A stretch of DNA of 14,049 nt from Pseudomonadota bacterium. GTDB taxonomy: Bacteria > Pseudomonadota > Alphaproteobacteria > Sphingomonadales > Sphingomonadaceae. Location of the stretch: assembly GCA_023432995.1 (NCBI GenBank), contig JAEZES010000008.1, positions 1 to 14,049 on the forward strand. The letters are read 5' to 3'. Positions 13,030 through 14,049 of this stretch are shown one piece after another; position 1 is the first letter of the stretch; each line of letters begins with the position of its first letter. A program made the translations under genes and the position numbers. The notes beneath the pieces were generated by a model. The model was not told the DNA's origin and did not search any database. It saw nothing but the letters and a program-made list of their open reading frames with translations.

Positions 13030-13905
13030 ATGGCGATGCGGTCATGGTTGTTCGTTCCCGGCGACAGCGATGCCAAGCTGGGGAAGGTCGCCGGCTACGG
13101 CGCCGATGTCGTCATCGTCGATCTCGAGGACGCGGTCGCCCCGCCGGCCAAGCCGCACGCGCGGATCATGGCCCGAAGCTGGCTCGAACGGCAGGCCCGC
13201 GCAGCGGACGGTCCGGCGCGGTGGGTGCGGATCAACCCGCTCGACACGCCGCTGTGGCGCGAGGACCTCGCCGAAGTGATGCCGGGCAGGCCCGACGGGG
13301 TGATGGTGCCCAAGGCCTCGGGACCGGAGCAATTGCAGGCGCTCGCCGCCGAGCTGCTGACGACCGAGCAGCGTCATGGCATCGCGCCGGGCTCGACCCG
13401 GATCCTGCCACTGGTCAGCGAGACGCCGCTGGCTGCGCTCGGCATCGCCAGTTACGCCACCGCGCAGCAGCCGCGGCTCGCCGGTCTGACCTGGGGCGCC
13501 GAAGACCTGTCGGCGGCGATCGGCGCGAGCCGCAAGCGCGACGAACGCGGTTACTGGGCCGATGCGTTCCGCTACGTCCGCGCGCAAGTGCTGCTCGCCG
13601 CGCACGCGCGCGGAATCATGGCCGTCGACACGCTGCACGCGGACTTCCGCGACCTCGAAGACCTCAAGCGGATCGCGGCGGAGTCGCATGCCGACGGGTT
13701 CAGCGGGATGCTGGCAATCCATCCCGGCCAGGTCGAAATCATCAACGCCGCCTTCACTCCGGGACCGGAGGAGATCGAGCGCGCGCGCGCGATCGTCGCC
13801 GCCTTCAGCGCCAACCCGGGCGCCGGCGCGCTGCAGCTCGACGGGCAGATGATCGATCAGCCGCACCTCGACCAGGCACGCCGGCTGCTGGAACGGCTGG
13901 CCTAG
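13030..13905 (+). CDS. HpcH/HpaI aldolase / citrate-lyase beta-like CoA-ester lyase (CitE-like)
   Basis: This 291-aa protein has the CitE/malyl-CoA-lyase barrel. The N-terminal RSWLFVPGDSDAKL (4-17) and VVIVDLEDAVAP (27-38) are diagnostic. Arg67 (WVRIN), Glu131 (PLVSETPL) and Asp159 (WGAEDLS) match the substrate and magnesium ligands of the family. FSGMLAIHPGQVEIINAAF (224-242) is the characteristic C-terminal motif. Members cleave or form malyl-CoA, citramalyl-CoA or related esters. No CitD/CitF citrate-lyase subunit is adjacent, so true citrate lyase is unlikely and a stand-alone CoA-ester lyase is favoured. The start MAMRSWL has an AAGGG about 10 nt upstream; ATG at 13036 is an alternative. 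TATAGG at 12993-12998 could be a -10 but lacks a matching -35. Confidence 0.93.
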   Translation: MAMRSWLFVPGDSDAKLGKVAGYGADVVIVDLEDAVAPPAKPHARIMARSWLERQARAADGPARWVRINPLDTPLWREDLAEVMPGRPDGVMVPKASGPEQLQALAAELLTTEQRHGIAPGSTRILPLVSETPLAALGIASYATAQQPRLAGLTWGAEDLSAAIGASRKRDERGYWADAFRYVRAQVLLAAHARGIMAVDTLHADFRDLEDLKRIAAESHADGFSGMLAIHPGQVEIINAAFTPGPEEIERARAIVAAFSANPGAGALQLDGQMIDQPHLDQARRLLERLA

Positions 13906-13928
13906 CGCAGCCGCGCGCCGGACTGGGA

Positions 13929-14049
13929 TCAACCTTCGGCCGGCTCGGGCGCCTCGTCGGGCGCCGCATCGGCGTCAGCCGGCGCCGCCTCCTCGCCCTC
14001 GTCGGCCGCCGCTTCGTCGTCCGCGTCGTCGGCCGCGGCAGCGGTGCGG
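13929..14049 (-). CDS. C-terminal fragment of an unidentified protein with acidic Ala/Asp/Glu/Pro-rich tail
   Basis: An open frame enters from the right edge on the minus strand and ends with TGA at 13931-13929. The visible ~39 residues are of very low complexity: an AAAADDADDEAADEGEE stretch, then APADADAAPDEAPEPAEG at the end. Such acidic, disordered tails occur on many unrelated alphaproteobacterial proteins, so the fragment does not identify the gene. The minus-strand reading is preferred because it has a clean stop 23 bp from the convergent CitE-like stop, leaving a normal spacing. Confidence 0.55.
   Translation of the reverse strand, partial: RTAAAADDADDEAAADEGEEAAPADADAAPDEAPEPAEG

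Noticed and set aside
1..14049. CRISPR arrays, tRNA/rRNA genes, insertion sequences, prophage or toxin-antitoxin pairs
   Set aside because: Looking through both strands I found no regularly spaced repeats, no tRNA-like cloverleaf, no transposase or integrase motifs, and no small-gene pair resembling a toxin-antitoxin module; the two small exported proteins have signal peptides and are paralogues of each other.

Overview
The window is about 14 kb of gene-dense, GC-rich chromosomal DNA (high G+C by eye, strong G/C bias at third codon positions). Protein families point to an alphaproteobacterium of the order Sphingomonadales (Sphingomonas / Novosphingobium / Erythrobacter-like). The evidence is a GAF-containing EI(Ntr), a DUF1465/RcdA-type protein, paired DUF465 (YdcH-like) proteins, a DUF4230 protein, and small exported proteins ending in an acidic run followed by a terminal Ser-Pro. 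I see no tRNA, rRNA, CRISPR array, transposase, phage gene or attachment site; this looks like core chromosome rather than an island.

Layout. (1) Positions 1-3727, minus strand: ptsP (EI-Ntr), a RodZ-like HTH/membrane protein, and the N-terminal part of a YbgF/CpoB-like periplasmic protein, which runs off the left edge. This block couples a regulatory phosphotransferase to cell-shape and envelope functions. (2) 3865-4993: two divergent small DUF465 proteins, then a DUF1465 (RcdA-family) protein, possible cell-cycle or proteolysis-adaptor functions. (3) 4990-6462, minus strand: glycerol kinase glpK with all glycerol-contact residues retained, abutting DUF1465 tail to tail. (4) 6497-9911, plus strand: a co-directional run of an MBL-fold hydrolase (LACTB2-like), an overlapping DUF4230 membrane-anchored protein, a multi-pass membrane protein with repeated His-Arg-Arg motifs, and nadA (quinolinate synthase). 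The MBL gene starts only 25-34 bp from glpK, head to head. (5) 10142-10655, plus strand: two tandem paralogous small exported proteins of unknown function, each with a signal peptide, one hydrophobic segment and a C-terminal tail rich in Asp ending in Ser-Pro. Their leaders contain several perfect hairpins. This is the least explained part of the window. (6) 10690-12960, minus strand: an MFS transporter and a DMT/EamA permease. (7) 13030-13905, plus strand: a CitE/HpcH-type CoA-ester lyase. (8) 13929 to the right edge, minus strand: the acidic, Ala/Asp/Glu/Pro-rich C-terminus of an unidentified protein.

Functionally the window is a mosaic of housekeeping genes (NAD synthesis, glycerol phosphorylation, PTS-Ntr, Tol-Pal/envelope and cell shape), transporters and several unknowns. 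No multi-gene defence or secretion system is visible. Strong intergenic inverted repeats occur repeatedly, but none of them carries a T-tract, so calls of terminator versus regulatory hairpin are tentative.
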